Origin: Halomarina halobia
GTDB taxonomy: Archaea; Halobacteriota; Halobacteria; Halobacteriales; Haloarculaceae
DNA: 64,000 nt
NCBI RefSeq assembly: GCF_029338575.1
Contig: NZ_CP119992.1
Coordinates: 1,984,001-2,048,000 of the forward strand
Reading direction: 5' to 3'
In this document: positions 34,138 through 42,914 of the stretch, piece by piece
Numbering within the stretch: position 1 is the first letter of the stretch
Layout of the letters: every line of letters begins with the position of its first letter
Made by a program: the position numbers and the translations under genes
The notes under the pieces: model-generated
The model's input: only the letters and a program-made list of their open reading frames with translations
What the model was told of the DNA's origin: nothing
Databases searched by the model: none

Positions 34138-35436
34138 TCAGGCGGTCTCGGCGCGTTCGACGAGCGCCGCGGCGCGCTCCTCGGCCTCGGCCCTGACCGA
34201 CGGGGCGTCGAGCGCGAGCACCTCGCGGTCGCGCATGAGCACCCGCCCGTCGCAGACGGTGTGTCGCACGTCGCTCCCGGTCGCGGCGTACGCCAGGTGG
34301 CTGACCGGGTCGTGGACGGGCGTGAGGTGAGCGGCGTCGAGGCCGACGACGATGCAGTCGGCGGCCGCGCCGGGCTCTATGCGGCCGCCGGGGAGGCCGA
34401 TCGCGTCCGCGCTCCCCGCGGTGGCCATCCGCACGGCGTCGCCCGCGGCGACCGCGCTCGCGTCGCCCGCGGCGAGCTTGCCGACCATCGCGGCGTCGCG
34501 AAGCTCCCCGAAGAGGTCGAGGTCGTTGTTCGAGGCCGCGCCGTCGGTCCCGAGGCCGACGCGCACGCCCGCGTCGAGCAGGCGCTGAACGGGGGCCATG
34601 CCGCTCGCGAGTTTCATGTTGGACGCCGGGCAGTGGACCGCGCTCGCGCCCGTCTCGGCGAGCAGGTCGATCTCCGTCGCGTCGAGGTGGACGCAGTGGG
34701 CGAGGAAGTCCCCGGGTTCGAGCAGGCCGACCTCGCGGGCGTACTCAAGGGGACGGACGCCGCGCTCCTCGACGACGGGGTCGACCTCGTGGCGCGTCTC
34801 GTTGGCGTGGACGTGGACGGGCACGCCCAGTTCGCGGGCGCGCGCGACGCCCTCGCGGAGGTACTCCTCGCCGACGGTGGTGAGGCTGTGGGGCGTGAAC
34901 GCCGTCTCGACGCGGTCGCTCACCCCGCGCACCTCGTCGGCCACCGTCAGACTCTCCTCCACGTCCGCCCACGCCGCCTCCTCGTCCTTGCCGACCGTGA
35001 CGACGCCGTGGCCGAGGCGGGCGCGCAGTCCCGACTCCACCACCACGTCCGCGACTCGCGGCTCGGAGAAGTACATGTCCGCGAACGCCGTCGTCCCGGA
35101 GCGGATCATCTCCAGCGCGGCAAGGCGCGTCCCGGCGGCGATGTCGTCGGGCGTGAGTTCGGCCTCCGCGGGCCAGACGTCCTCGCGGAGCCACGACTCG
35201 AGCGGCTTGTCGTCGGCGTAGCCGCGCAGGAGCGTCATGGCCGCGTGCGTGTGGGCGTTGACGAGTCCGGGCGCGACGAGGGCGTCGCTCGCGTCGAGCC
35301 GCTCGTCGGCGCTTCTCCCGATCTCGGGTCGGACGTCGAGGATCTCGCCCGCCTCCCGATCGACGAGCACGTCCGCCCGCTCGACGCGCATGTCGGGCCG
35401 GAGGACGAGACCGTCGGTGATGCCGAGTGTACTCAT
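34138..35436 (-). CDS. SAH/MTA deaminase-type amidohydrolase
   Basis: Protein of 432 aa, an amidohydrolase of the 5'-methylthioadenosine/S-adenosylhomocysteine deaminase family (COG0402). Metal ligands are His62 and His64 (LVNAHTHAAM), HVHANETRHEV, LLAETGASAVHCPASNMKLASG, and GTDGAASNNDLD (Asp). The product deaminates SAH, MTA or 5'-deoxyadenosine to the inosine form. In methanogens the SAH route runs via S-inosyl-homocysteine; here ahcY is also present, so the two may act on the same pool. Not contiguous with ahcY (1.8 kb apart), same strand. Confidence 0.85.
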   Translation of the reverse strand: MSTLGITDGLVLRPDMRVERADVLVDREAGEILDVRPEIGRSADERLDASDALVAPGLVNAHTHAAMTLLRGYADDKPLESWLREDVWPAEAELTPDDIAAGTRLAALEMIRSGTTAFADMYFSEPRVADVVVESGLRARLGHGVVTVGKDEEAAWADVEESLTVADEVRGVSDRVETAFTPHSLTTVGEEYLREGVARARELGVPVHVHANETRHEVDPVVEERGVRPLEYAREVGLLEPGDFLAHCVHLDATEIDLLAETGASAVHCPASNMKLASGMAPVQRLLDAGVRVGLGTDGAASNNDLDLFGELRDAAMVGKLAAGDASAVAAGDAVRMATAGSADAIGLPGGRIEPGAAADCIVVGLDAAHLTPVHDPVSHLAYAATGSDVRHTVCDGRVLMRDREVLALDAPSVRAEAEERAAALVERAETA

Positions 35437-35688
35437 ACCGGCGTTACCCCCGGGAGGGGCGTTATACTATCGACTGTCCGCCCGTACCGAACGCTCGTCG
35501 CTCCGGTACCGAGCGTCGGAGAACGGGGATGGTCAATAGTGTCGTCCCCCGGGACGGCGGTGACCGGAAGCGAACACGATCCTCGGAACTGATGTTAACT
35601 CGATAAACGTTTTTGATAATTTATATCAATGCGCTGTGTATGCAGGCTGATCGCTTTCTTCGCCCCGCGTGAAACGTGGAGGCGCACC

Positions 35689-35850
35689 ATGGCGTACCAA
35701 TTCGACTGCATCGTGGACGGCTGCGACTTCAGGGCGGAGGGGGACAGCGAGGAAGAGGTCATGAACGAGGTACAGGAGCACGCGCGGAACGAGCACCCGG
35801 ACATGGACGTCGACGAGCAGCAGATCCGGGACAACATACAGCAGGTCTGA
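35689..35850 (+). CDS. DUF1059 family small protein
   Basis: Protein of 53 aa. [20 protein letters not shown] followed by [20 protein letters not shown] is the DUF1059 pattern (C-x4-GC-DF-x-A, helix, HA...H). The ligand set could bind a metal. Members are short stand-alone proteins of unknown role in archaea and bacteria. The ATG at 35689 is preferred over an ATG 60 bases upstream because the family begins at MAYQFDC. Upstream is an AT-rich promoter region (ATTTATATCAAT at 35620-35631). Confidence 0.85.
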   Translation: MAYQFDCIVDGCDFRAEGDSEEEVMNEVQEHARNEHPDMDVDEQQIRDNIQQV

Positions 35851-35941
35851 GCGCGTCCCGGAAGGGCGGTATCGAGCGTCGGCCACCGCACCATCGCGCG
35901 CCGAGGGAAAGACAGTTCCCCCGTCGCCGCGAGACGCGGGT

Positions 35942-36787
35942 ATGCGAATCGCCGTGCCCAACAAGGGCCGCCTGCACGAGCCGACCATCGACCTCCTCGA
36001 ACGGGCCGGCCTGCACCTCATCGACGGCGCGGACCGGAAGCTGTACGCGGAGACGGTCGACCCGGACGTAACCGTCCTGTTCGCCCGCGCCGCCGACATC
36101 CCCGAGTACGTCGCCGACGGGGCCGCGGACGTCGGCGTCACCGGTCTCGACATGCAGCGCGAGTCGGGCACCGACCTCGTCGACCTGCTCGACCTGGGGT
36201 TCGGGCGGTGCCGGCTCGTCCTCGCCGCCCCCGAGGACGACGCGGTCGAGTCGGTCGCGGACCTCGATGGCGGGACGGTCGCCACCGAGTTCCCGCGCAT
36301 CACCCGCCGGTTCTTCGAGGAGCGGGGCGTCTCGGTGGACGTGGCGGAGGTGTCGGGGGCGACGGAACTCACCCCGCACGTCGACATCGCCGACGCCATC
36401 GTGGACATCACGAGCACCGGAACCACCCTCCGCATGAACCGCCTCGGGATCGTGGCGGAGGTGATGGAGAGCTCCGTCCGGCTGTTCGCCCGCTCCGACG
36501 CCGTCGGCGACGAGAAGGTGGAGCAGGTTCGGACGGCCCTCCAGTCCGTCCTCGCCGCGAGCGGCAAGCGCTACCTGATGATGAACGTCCCCGAGGACCG
36601 GCTGGGGGCGGTCGAGGAGGTCATCCCCGGCCTCGGCGGGCCGACCGTGATGGACATCGCGGGCGAGGGGATGCTCGCCGTCCACGTCGTCGTCGACGAG
36701 CGCGACGTCTTCGAGACCATCGCGAAGCTCCGCGAGCAGGGGGCGAGCGGCATCCTCGTCACCGAGATCGAACGGCTCGTGGAGTGA
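35942..36787 (+). CDS. hisG: ATP phosphoribosyltransferase, long form
   Basis: First enzyme of histidine biosynthesis, joining ATP and PRPP. 281 aa, the long form with its own C-terminal ACT-like regulatory domain (about 205-281), so HisZ is not needed. [20 protein letters not shown] is the N-terminus, [14 protein letters not shown] and [20 protein letters not shown] the conserved catalytic-domain motifs, and [20 protein letters not shown] starts the regulatory domain. Feedback inhibition by histidine is expected. The rest of the his pathway is not in the window. It ends one base before a convergent membrane gene. Confidence 0.96.
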   Translation: MRIAVPNKGRLHEPTIDLLERAGLHLIDGADRKLYAETVDPDVTVLFARAADIPEYVADGAADVGVTGLDMQRESGTDLVDLLDLGFGRCRLVLAAPEDDAVESVADLDGGTVATEFPRITRRFFEERGVSVDVAEVSGATELTPHVDIADAIVDITSTGTTLRMNRLGIVAEVMESSVRLFARSDAVGDEKVEQVRTALQSVLAASGKRYLMMNVPEDRLGAVEEVIPGLGGPTVMDIAGEGMLAVHVVVDERDVFETIAKLREQGASGILVTEIERLVE

Positions 36788-36788
36788 G

Positions 36789-37184
36789 CTACAGGGGTGC
36801 GGTCGAGAGGGTGACGATCAGGAAGAAGACGATGAGACTGAGGATGACCGTCACCGCGTAGTGGACGACGGTGACGAGCGCCCCCACCGCCGCGCGGACG
36901 CGGTAGACGAAGCGGATGGCGAGGAAGTCGCCGATCACGCCGACGAGGATCATCGCCCACGTCGGGTACTGCTGGAGCAGCAGCGTCACCGCCGCCGGGA
37001 CGGGGCCGACGAACAGCGCCCGCGAGTACGGCACGTCGCCGAGGACGTAGCGCGCGGCGACGTGCGCGGTGAGCGCGAACAGCAGCGAGAGGAGGACGAA
37101 CGTCCCGACGAGCGCGAGCGGACCGCCGGCCGTCGGCGTCACCTGCTGCACCGCTAGCGCGTCGATACTCCGGAGAAACGACAT
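36789..37184 (-). CDS. four-helix membrane protein next to tbp
   Basis: Protein of 131 aa with about four hydrophobic segments (LALVGTFVLLSLLFALTAHV; ALFVGPVPAAVTLLLQQYP; WAMILVGVIGDFLAIRFVYR; YAVTVILSLIVFFLIV). Haloarchaeal homologues sit next to tbp, as I recall, but are uncharacterised. Downstream of tbp by 6 bases on the same strand, so probably co-transcribed. Confidence 0.75.
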   Translation of the reverse strand: MSFLRSIDALAVQQVTPTAGGPLALVGTFVLLSLLFALTAHVAARYVLGDVPYSRALFVGPVPAAVTLLLQQYPTWAMILVGVIGDFLAIRFVYRVRAAVGALVTVVHYAVTVILSLIVFFLIVTLSTAPL

Positions 37185-37190
37185 GCTCGG

Positions 37191-37751
37191 TTACTCGAGC
37201 AGGCCGAGTTCTTCGAGCCGCGAGACGATCTTGTCGACCGCCTGCTCCGCGTCCTCGGGCTTCTTGCCGCCCGTGATGACGAGCTTGCCCGAGCCGAACA
37301 GGAGCGCGACCACGTCGGGGTCGTCGAGGCGGTAGACGAGGCCGGGGAACTGCTCGGGTTCGTACTCGATGTTCTCGAGGCCGAGGCCGATGGCGATGGC
37401 GTTCAGGTTGAGCGTGCGCCCGAGGTCGGCCGAGGTGACGATGTTCTGGACGACGATCTCGGGGTCCTCGTCCACGCGGATCTCCAGGTCGCGGAGCTTG
37501 TCGAAGACGATGCGCAGGCTCTCGTGAACGTCGTCGGTGCTCTTCGCGCCCGTGCAGACGATCTTGCCCGAGCGGAAGATGAGGGCGGCCGATTTGGGGT
37601 TCTGCGTCCGGTAGACGAGGCCGGGGAACTGCTCCGGATCGTAGTCGGCCCCCTCGAGGTCCATCGCGACACTCTGCAGGTCAAGCTCCTGGCCGATGCC
37701 GGTCGAGGCCACCACGTTCTCGATGTTGATGGTTTCCTTGGGGTCGGTCAT
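37191..37751 (-). CDS. tbp: TATA-box-binding protein
   Basis: General transcription factor TBP, 186 aa. The two saddle repeats are evident: INIENVVASTGIGQELDLQS / PEQFPGLVYRTQNPKSAALI / FRSGKIVCTGAKSTDDV, and IVVQNIVTSADLGRTLNLNA / PEQFPGLVYRLDDPDVVALL / FGSGKLVITGGKKPEDAEQA. The C-terminus is acidic (LEELGLLE). Haloarchaea have several TBPs; this looks like the general one. Its promoter is a perfect palindromic TATA element 28-39 bases upstream (separate entry). Co-transcription with the following membrane gene is likely. Confidence 0.97.
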   Translation of the reverse strand: MTDPKETINIENVVASTGIGQELDLQSVAMDLEGADYDPEQFPGLVYRTQNPKSAALIFRSGKIVCTGAKSTDDVHESLRIVFDKLRDLEIRVDEDPEIVVQNIVTSADLGRTLNLNAIAIGLGLENIEYEPEQFPGLVYRLDDPDVVALLFGSGKLVITGGKKPEDAEQAVDKIVSRLEELGLLE

Positions 37752-37778
37752 GGATTTCGACTTAAAACACGTATTTAA

Positions 37779-37790
37779 CCTTTATAAAGG
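37779..37790 (-). promoter_or_regulatory. palindromic TATA element of tbp
   Basis: CCTTTATAAAGG, a perfect 12-bp palindrome, is 28-39 bases before the tbp ATG. Its symmetry means a TBP could bind in either orientation; the GTTAAATACG on the minus strand next to it is a TATA-poor spacer. The trmG10-type gene starts at 37868 on the other strand and may share it. Confidence 0.6.
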
Positions 37791-37867
37791 TGCGGGGGAT
37801 GCGCTGACAGGTCGCGATCGCGACCCGTGTCCGGTACGCTCAAGCCGACACGCGGGCGAGTCCGCCC

Positions 37868-38830
37868 GTGTATCTCCTCGAACTCGTCGGCGAAGACGAC
37901 CCCTTCGCGGCGTGCGAAGCGGAGAGCGCCTGCTCCGACGTGCGGCCGCTCGCGCCCGGCCTCGTCACGGCGCGCGGCGTCACAGAGCGCGTCGCGTCGC
38001 TCGCGTACACCCGCCGCGTCAGCGCGCTCCTCGGCACGACCGACGCCGACGTCGCCGCCGCGCGCGCCCTGCTCGACGCCGCGGGCGTCGACCGCGAGGG
38101 GACCGTCGCCGTCCGCGCGCGCGACGTCCGCGGGACGACCGGCGTGGACGCCCGACGCGCCGAGCGCGAGCTGGGGAGCGTCCTCGTCGAGCGCGGGTTC
38201 GCGGTCGACCTCGAGGACCCGGACCACGAGCTGCGCGCGTGCTTCTCGGACGGCACCTGTGCGCTCGGCTGGCTCGAGGTCGAGACGGCGCGTGACTTCG
38301 GCGAGCGCCGCCCCACCGATCGGCCGTTCTTCCAGCCGGGGAGCATGGACGCGATGCTGGCCCGCGCGCTGGTCAACGTCGCCGGGGCGCGCCCCGGCGC
38401 GCGCGTGCTCGACCCCATGTGCGGCACCGGCGGCGTGCTCGTCGAGGCGGGACTGGTGGGGGCGGCGGTGGTCGGCCTCGACGCCCAGCGGAAGATGGTC
38501 CGCGGCGCGCGCGAGAACCTCGCGCACTTCCTCGGTCCCGACCGCACCGAGACGCTCCGCGGCGACGCGACGCGCCTCCCCCTGTGCGACGACAGCGTGG
38601 ACGCCGTCGTCTTCGACGCCCCCTACGGCCGCCAGTCGAAGATCGTGGGCGGCCTCGCCGATCTCGTCGGGGACGCGCTCGCGGAGGCCCGGCGGGTCGC
38701 CCCCCGGTGCGTGCTCGTCGCGGATCGCCCGTGGCGCGAGGCGGCGGAGGCGGCGGGCTGGACCGTCGAGCGCGCGTTCGAGCGGCGGGTCCACCGGTCG
38801 CTCGACCGGCACGTGCTCGTCCTCGGGTAG
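37868..38830 (+). CDS. trmG10: tRNA (guanine(10)-N2)-dimethyltransferase-type (Trm-G10) enzyme
   Basis: Protein of 320 aa from GTG at 37868 (MYLLELVGEDDPFAACEAES). The N-terminal ~150 residues match a THUMP-like RNA-binding region. The methyltransferase part shows LDPMCGTGGVLVEAGL for SAM, VVGLDAQRKMVRGARENL, and VFDAPYGRQSKIVGGLA for the catalytic motif. The family's usual DPPYGR is here DAPYGR, the second residue being Ala. It would N2-methylate guanine 10 in tRNA. The start codon GTG is supported by a conserved YLLELVGEDDPFA. Divergent from tbp. Confidence 0.85.
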   Translation: MYLLELVGEDDPFAACEAESACSDVRPLAPGLVTARGVTERVASLAYTRRVSALLGTTDADVAAARALLDAAGVDREGTVAVRARDVRGTTGVDARRAERELGSVLVERGFAVDLEDPDHELRACFSDGTCALGWLEVETARDFGERRPTDRPFFQPGSMDAMLARALVNVAGARPGARVLDPMCGTGGVLVEAGLVGAAVVGLDAQRKMVRGARENLAHFLGPDRTETLRGDATRLPLCDDSVDAVVFDAPYGRQSKIVGGLADLVGDALAEARRVAPRCVLVADRPWREAAEAAGWTVERAFERRVHRSLDRHVLVLG

Positions 38831-38939
38831 GGCCCCCCGGTCGCTCCTCGGATCGCCCAGCGATTGTCGGCCCCTGATACCGTCTCCTCGAATGTGTTAT
38901 ATGGTAACGTTTAACAATGTCGCGCGTACTACACCGGGC

Positions 38940-39083
38940 ATGAATCTCGAGAGGACGGGGGGTGCGGACCCCTACTACGAGTGCATGGACTGTCAGGCGC
39001 GGTACGACACGGCGGAGGGCGGGCGGCTCTGTCGGAGGTGCGGGGGGTACCTCAGGAACCTCGCGGTGCCGCGCAACGAATAA
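38940..39083 (+). CDS. small zinc-ribbon protein (rubrerythrin-like domain type)
   Basis: Protein of 47 aa, too short for many gene finders. YYECMDCQARYDTAEGGRLC followed by RRCGGYLRNLAVPRNE is a CxxC-x(13)-CxxC zinc ribbon, the type annotated in haloarchaea as rubrerythrin-like. GTTTAACAATG (38909-38919) lies about 25 bases before the ATG. Its stop is 3 bases from the convergent RFC gene. Function unknown. Confidence 0.75.
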   Translation: MNLERTGGADPYYECMDCQARYDTAEGGRLCRRCGGYLRNLAVPRNE

Positions 39084-39086
39084 CCC

Positions 39087-40082
39087 CTATCTGCCGAGTT
39101 CGGCGAGCAGGTGGGCGAGGTGGATGCGGTCGCTCGTCCCGTCGGCCAGGTCGAGGTCCACCTCCCCGGCGAGGCGGTGCAGGCGCGCGAGTTCGCGTCC
39201 GGAGTGGCGAGAGCGGGCGACGCGGAGCACGTCGCCGAGGATCTCCTCGCCGCTGTAGCCCTCGTCGACGAGGAGCGCGTCGAGCGCGTCGCGGGCGTCC
39301 GCGAACTCGCCCGCCTCGGCGTCGGCGAGCATCTCCTCCACCGTCCCGGTCAGGCCCACGTCGCCGAGCGCCTCGTAGGCGGCGTTCATCGTCACCGCGC
39401 CGGCGGTCTCCGCGGTGGTCTGCGCGCCGAGGATCGCCCGCCGGAGGTCGCCGTCGGCGTAGCCCGCGACGTACTCGAGGCCGTCGGCCTCGTACTCGAC
39501 CCCCTCCGCCTCGACGACGCCGCGCAGGACCGCCACCACCTCGTCGTGGGTCGGGGCCCGGACGGGGACGTTGAAGCAGCGCGAGCGGATCGGCGGGATG
39601 AGCTTCGAGGGCTGGCGCGTCGCGATGACGAACTGCGTCGTCCGGTGGTGGCGCTCCATCACCCGGCGCAGCGCCTGCTGGAAGTCCTCGCGGACCGTCT
39701 CGGCGTTGTCGAGCAGGATGGTCTTGTACGTCCCCGAGACGGGCGCGTACGCGGCCGCCTCCTTCAGGACGTGATTGATCATGTCCCGTTTCGACATCCG
39801 CGAGCGCCCGACCAGGAACGACGCGAAGCGCGGGTCGTTCTTGATCTCGGTCTTCGTCCGCGAGAAGAAGTCGTCGACGTTCAACTCGATGAGGTCGTTC
39901 TCGGAGTCGTGGGCCTCCCGCGCCAGCGCGCGGACGGCAGCGGTCTTGCCCGCACCCCGCGGACCGTAGCACACGAGGTTCATCGGCTCGTCGACCGCCC
40001 GTCGGAGGGCGTCGCGGACCTCCGCCTGCGGCAGGTCGTCCAGCGTCGGCGCGTGCGTTTCGGTCCACAGCGGGCCGTCCAT
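39087..40082 (-). CDS. rfcC: replication factor C small subunit (second type)
   Basis: Clamp-loader small subunit of 331 aa. Walker A is GPRGAGKT (residues 40-47), LDNAETVREDFQQALRRVME replaces the usual Walker B LDEAD, and FVIATRQPSKLIPPIRSRCF contains the sensor 1 and the SRC arginine-finger motif. The C-terminal ~110 residues are the collar domain. It belongs to the second small-subunit group found in haloarchaea, which form heteromeric loaders with RfcA and RfcB. The altered Walker B (N for E) predicts weak or no ATP hydrolysis in this subunit. Confidence 0.9.
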   Translation of the reverse strand: MDGPLWTETHAPTLDDLPQAEVRDALRRAVDEPMNLVCYGPRGAGKTAAVRALAREAHDSENDLIELNVDDFFSRTKTEIKNDPRFASFLVGRSRMSKRDMINHVLKEAAAYAPVSGTYKTILLDNAETVREDFQQALRRVMERHHRTTQFVIATRQPSKLIPPIRSRCFNVPVRAPTHDEVVAVLRGVVEAEGVEYEADGLEYVAGYADGDLRRAILGAQTTAETAGAVTMNAAYEALGDVGLTGTVEEMLADAEAGEFADARDALDALLVDEGYSGEEILGDVLRVARSRHSGRELARLHRLAGEVDLDLADGTSDRIHLAHLLAELGR

Positions 40083-40156
40083 GCCCGACGTGAGCCGTCG
40101 AACGGGTATGAATCGGTCGGTCGGCGCTCGCCGAGGACCGTCGGAGACGACGCGCG

Positions 40157-41308
40157 TCAGGTGCCGACGCTCACGGTCGCGTTCGCGTCCGCGCCGACCT
40201 CGGCGTCCGATTCGCCGCTCCCGTTCGCCCCCGCACTCGTCCCGGCGTTCGCGGAGGCACCCGCGCCGGCGCTCGCGTCGTCGCCACTCGCGCCGCCGCT
40301 ACCTGCGGCACCGCCCGCCGCATCACCGCCCACCCCGAAGCGTACCGCGAGGTCGAGCGACGTGGTCGCCGTCGCTTCGCCGCTCCCGCGCGTCTCCACC
40401 CGGAGATTCACCGAGCGCTCCCCGTCGGGGAGCACCACGGTGACGGTGCCGTCGCCGCCGGTCGTCCCGGCCCGCTCGCCGTTCACGTAGACCGCGGCCT
40501 CCGCGACGGGGCCGCCGGGTCCGGTCACCTTCACGGTCGCCCGCTCGCCCGCCTCGACGGGGCCGACGAAGCGGGCGCGGACGCCCGCGTCGGCCGTCGC
40601 CACCGCGCGAAACGGCTGGTCCACACCGGACTCTTCGGCGACCGGTTTCAGGACGTACTTTCCGCTCCCCCCCGCCTCGAACACGGTCATGTCGAAGACG
40701 AAGTCGACCTCGCTCTCGCCCTCGCCGCCGACGGTGAAGCGGTCGTGGACGCGCAGGCGGTCGCTCGGGAGCTTCACGTTCACCCGCTCGCCACCCTTCA
40801 GGGTCCCGTTCACCTCGCTCACCTCGACGTAGACGCCGGTGTACGTCCCCTCCGGTACGGAGACGTTGCCGAGCAGGGTCGCGTTCGCCCCCAGCAGTTC
40901 CGTCAGGTCGACGCGGCGGTCGTCCACGTCGTAGGTGCGCCACTCGCCGTCGGCCTCCGCCTCGGCGTCGGCCTCACCGTCGATCTCGGCGGAGCCGTTC
41001 CCGCTCGCGTTCGCGGCGGTGGCGTTGCCGTCACTGGATGCGTTCATCGAGGCGTTCCCGGAGACGTTCGCCTCGACGTCGGCGTCCCCGGCGGTCCGGA
41101 GGCCCACCTCCGTGATCGTCACGTTGAGGTGCGAGAACGCCTCGATGGCGTTCGGCTGGTCGCTCACGTACACGTTCACGGTACCCGTCCGGGCCGCGTC
41201 CCCGCGGTCGGTATCGTCGCTCGTGCCGCTCGTCAGGGGCGTCCCGCTGAGACAACCGGCCAGGACGACCAGCCCGACGAGCAGCACGGCACTGCGTGTT
41301 GAGTTCAT
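40157..41308 (-). CDS. DUF4382 domain lipoprotein
   Basis: Protein of 383 aa. SAVLLVGLVVLAGCLSG is a lipobox signal (LAGC). VNVYVSDQPNAIEAFSHLNV starts a DUF4382 domain, which runs through TYDVDDRRVDLTELLGANA and PEGTYTGVYVEVSEV to about residue 240. A region with Ala/Asn/Ser-rich low complexity (about 65-105) sits inside it. The C-terminal part is an Ig-like domain (AAVYVNGERAGTTGGDGTVT) and an Ala/Gly/Ser tail. DUF4382 proteins are found in the envelope of many archaea and bacteria and have no known function. Confidence 0.85.
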   Translation of the reverse strand: MNSTRSAVLLVGLVVLAGCLSGTPLTSGTSDDTDRGDAARTGTVNVYVSDQPNAIEAFSHLNVTITEVGLRTAGDADVEANVSGNASMNASSDGNATAANASGNGSAEIDGEADAEAEADGEWRTYDVDDRRVDLTELLGANATLLGNVSVPEGTYTGVYVEVSEVNGTLKGGERVNVKLPSDRLRVHDRFTVGGEGESEVDFVFDMTVFEAGGSGKYVLKPVAEESGVDQPFRAVATADAGVRARFVGPVEAGERATVKVTGPGGPVAEAAVYVNGERAGTTGGDGTVTVVLPDGERSVNLRVETRGSGEATATTSLDLAVRFGVGGDAAGGAAGSGGASGDDASAGAGASANAGTSAGANGSGESDAEVGADANATVSVGT

Positions 41309-41417
41309 CGCATTTCGTGGTAGTCACGGAATCCTACAAAAATCGGTCGGCCGTTCGCGAGCGTTCGACCCCGCCACAGTCTCGCGATTGAACGGTTGAA
41401 CGGCGTGAACGATGCGG

Positions 41418-41888
41418 TCAGGAACGCTCGTCGAGGCGGTCGCGCGTGCGCCACTCCGTCGCCGACTCGGGCGTCTCGGTCTCGAGCAGGCGATCGAGTT
41501 TCCGCTCGAACTGCTCGTCGGTGAGGTCGCCGCGCGCGTAGCGCGCGCGCAGGGTTCTGATCGCGTCGGCGGTGGACTCCCCGCGGTCGCGTCGATCCCC
41601 GTCGGCCCCGTTGCGGCTCCTCGACCCGGTCCCCGTCACGCGCTCGATCTCGCGGGCCACGTCGTCCGCGGCGCGCTCGATCCCGTCGACGAACGACTCG
41701 TCTCCGTCCTCCACGTCGAGCAGGAGGGCGACGATCGGGAGGAGGGCGGCGTACCCGACGATCCAGACGACGAAGAACGGGATCCGGGGGAGGACGCCGA
41801 CGAAGAGGTCGAGCAGGCCAACCCCGAGGACCGCGAGCGCGAGGACCTCGACGATCTTCTCGCGGGCGCGCTCGCTGAGGGGACTCAT
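41418..41888 (-). CDS. SHOCT domain membrane protein
   Basis: Protein of 156 aa. Two membrane segments lie near the N-terminus (LALAVLGVGLLDLFVGVLPR; IPFFVVWIVGYAALLPIVAL). An acidic linker follows, and the SHOCT motif IRTLRARYARGDLTDEQFER (about 110-130) lies near the C-terminus. SHOCT is a short C-terminal oligomerisation-type motif common in haloarchaeal membrane proteins; function unknown. Divergent from the RNase Z gene with an 80-base gap. Confidence 0.85.
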   Translation of the reverse strand: MSPLSERAREKIVEVLALAVLGVGLLDLFVGVLPRIPFFVVWIVGYAALLPIVALLLDVEDGDESFVDGIERAADDVAREIERVTGTGSRSRNGADGDRRDRGESTADAIRTLRARYARGDLTDEQFERKLDRLLETETPESATEWRTRDRLDERS

Positions 41889-41967
41889 GTTTCTCCATCA
41901 CCGCGGCGGGCGAAAAACCTTCGCGCGCTTCCGAAGCGGGTATACGACCGCCGCGGCGAGTTGGGGT

Positions 41968-42903
41968 ATGCACGTGACGTTCCTCGGAACCAGCGGGGCC
42001 GTCCCGACGACCGAGCGGAACACGAGCGCCGTCCTCGTCCGCCGAGAGGGCGAGCGCTTCCTCTTCGACGTCGGGGAGGGGACCCAGCGCCAGATGATGC
42101 GCTTCGGGACCGGCTTCGACGTCTCGAACGTCTTCCTCACCCACCTCCACGGCGACCACGTCCTCGGCCTGCCCGGCCTCTGCCAGACGTGGGACTTCAA
42201 CGACCGCGAGGACGCCCTCGCCGTCCACGCGCCGCCCGGGACCCGCCGGGACGTGGAGCGCCTCCTCCGCGCGACGAACACGGACCCCTCCTACCCGGTG
42301 CGGATCAACGAGGTACGCCCGGGTGAGGTGGCGCTGCATGCCGACGACTACGAGGTGCGCGCCTTCCGCACCGAGCACCGCACCACGTCGGTCGGCTACG
42401 CCCTGATCGAGGACGAACGGAGGGGGCGGTTCGATCGCCAGCGGGCGGAGGAACTCGGCGTCCCCGTCGGTCCTATGTTCTCGCGGCTGCACTCGGGCGA
42501 ATCGGTCGAGCTGGAGGACGGCACCGTCGTCCGACCCGAGCAGGTCGTCGGCGAGCCCCGTCCCGGTCGCCGCCTCGTCTACACCGGCGACACGCGGCCC
42601 GTCGACGCGACCGTCGAGGTGGCCGAGGGCGCGGACCTGTTGATCCACGACGCCACGTTCGCCGACGACCACGCGGAGCGAGCGCCCCAGACGGGCCACT
42701 CGACGGCCCGCGAGGCCGCTCGGATCGCCGCCCGCGCCGGGGCGAAGCGCCTCGCGCTCACCCACGTCTCGACGCGCTACGGGGGCTACCCGGCCCCCCT
42801 GCAGGAGGACGCGCGCGAGGTCTTCGACGGCGAGGCGTTCGTCGCCGAGGACGGCCAGGAGCTCGACGTGCCGTATCCCGATGAGCCACAGTCGGGAGAG
42901 TAG
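41968..42903 (+). CDS. rnz: ribonuclease Z
   Basis: tRNA 3'-processing endonuclease, 311 aa from the ATG at 41968. The metallo-beta-lactamase motif is FLTHLHGDHVLGLPG (His59, His61, Asp63, His64). FLGTSGAVPTTERNTSAVLV is the N-terminus, FRTEHRTTSVGYALIEDERR the exosite/PxKxRN neighbourhood, LVYTGDTRP and LLIHDATFADDHAERA the other metal ligands, and LTHVSTRYGGYP the final His. It removes 3' trailers from pre-tRNA. The gene is upstream of a small zinc protein at 12 bases and likely co-transcribed. Confidence 0.95.
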   Translation: MHVTFLGTSGAVPTTERNTSAVLVRREGERFLFDVGEGTQRQMMRFGTGFDVSNVFLTHLHGDHVLGLPGLCQTWDFNDREDALAVHAPPGTRRDVERLLRATNTDPSYPVRINEVRPGEVALHADDYEVRAFRTEHRTTSVGYALIEDERRGRFDRQRAEELGVPVGPMFSRLHSGESVELEDGTVVRPEQVVGEPRPGRRLVYTGDTRPVDATVEVAEGADLLIHDATFADDHAERAPQTGHSTAREAARIAARAGAKRLALTHVSTRYGGYPAPLQEDAREVFDGEAFVAEDGQELDVPYPDEPQSGE

Positions 42904-42914
42904 CGACTCCGCAC

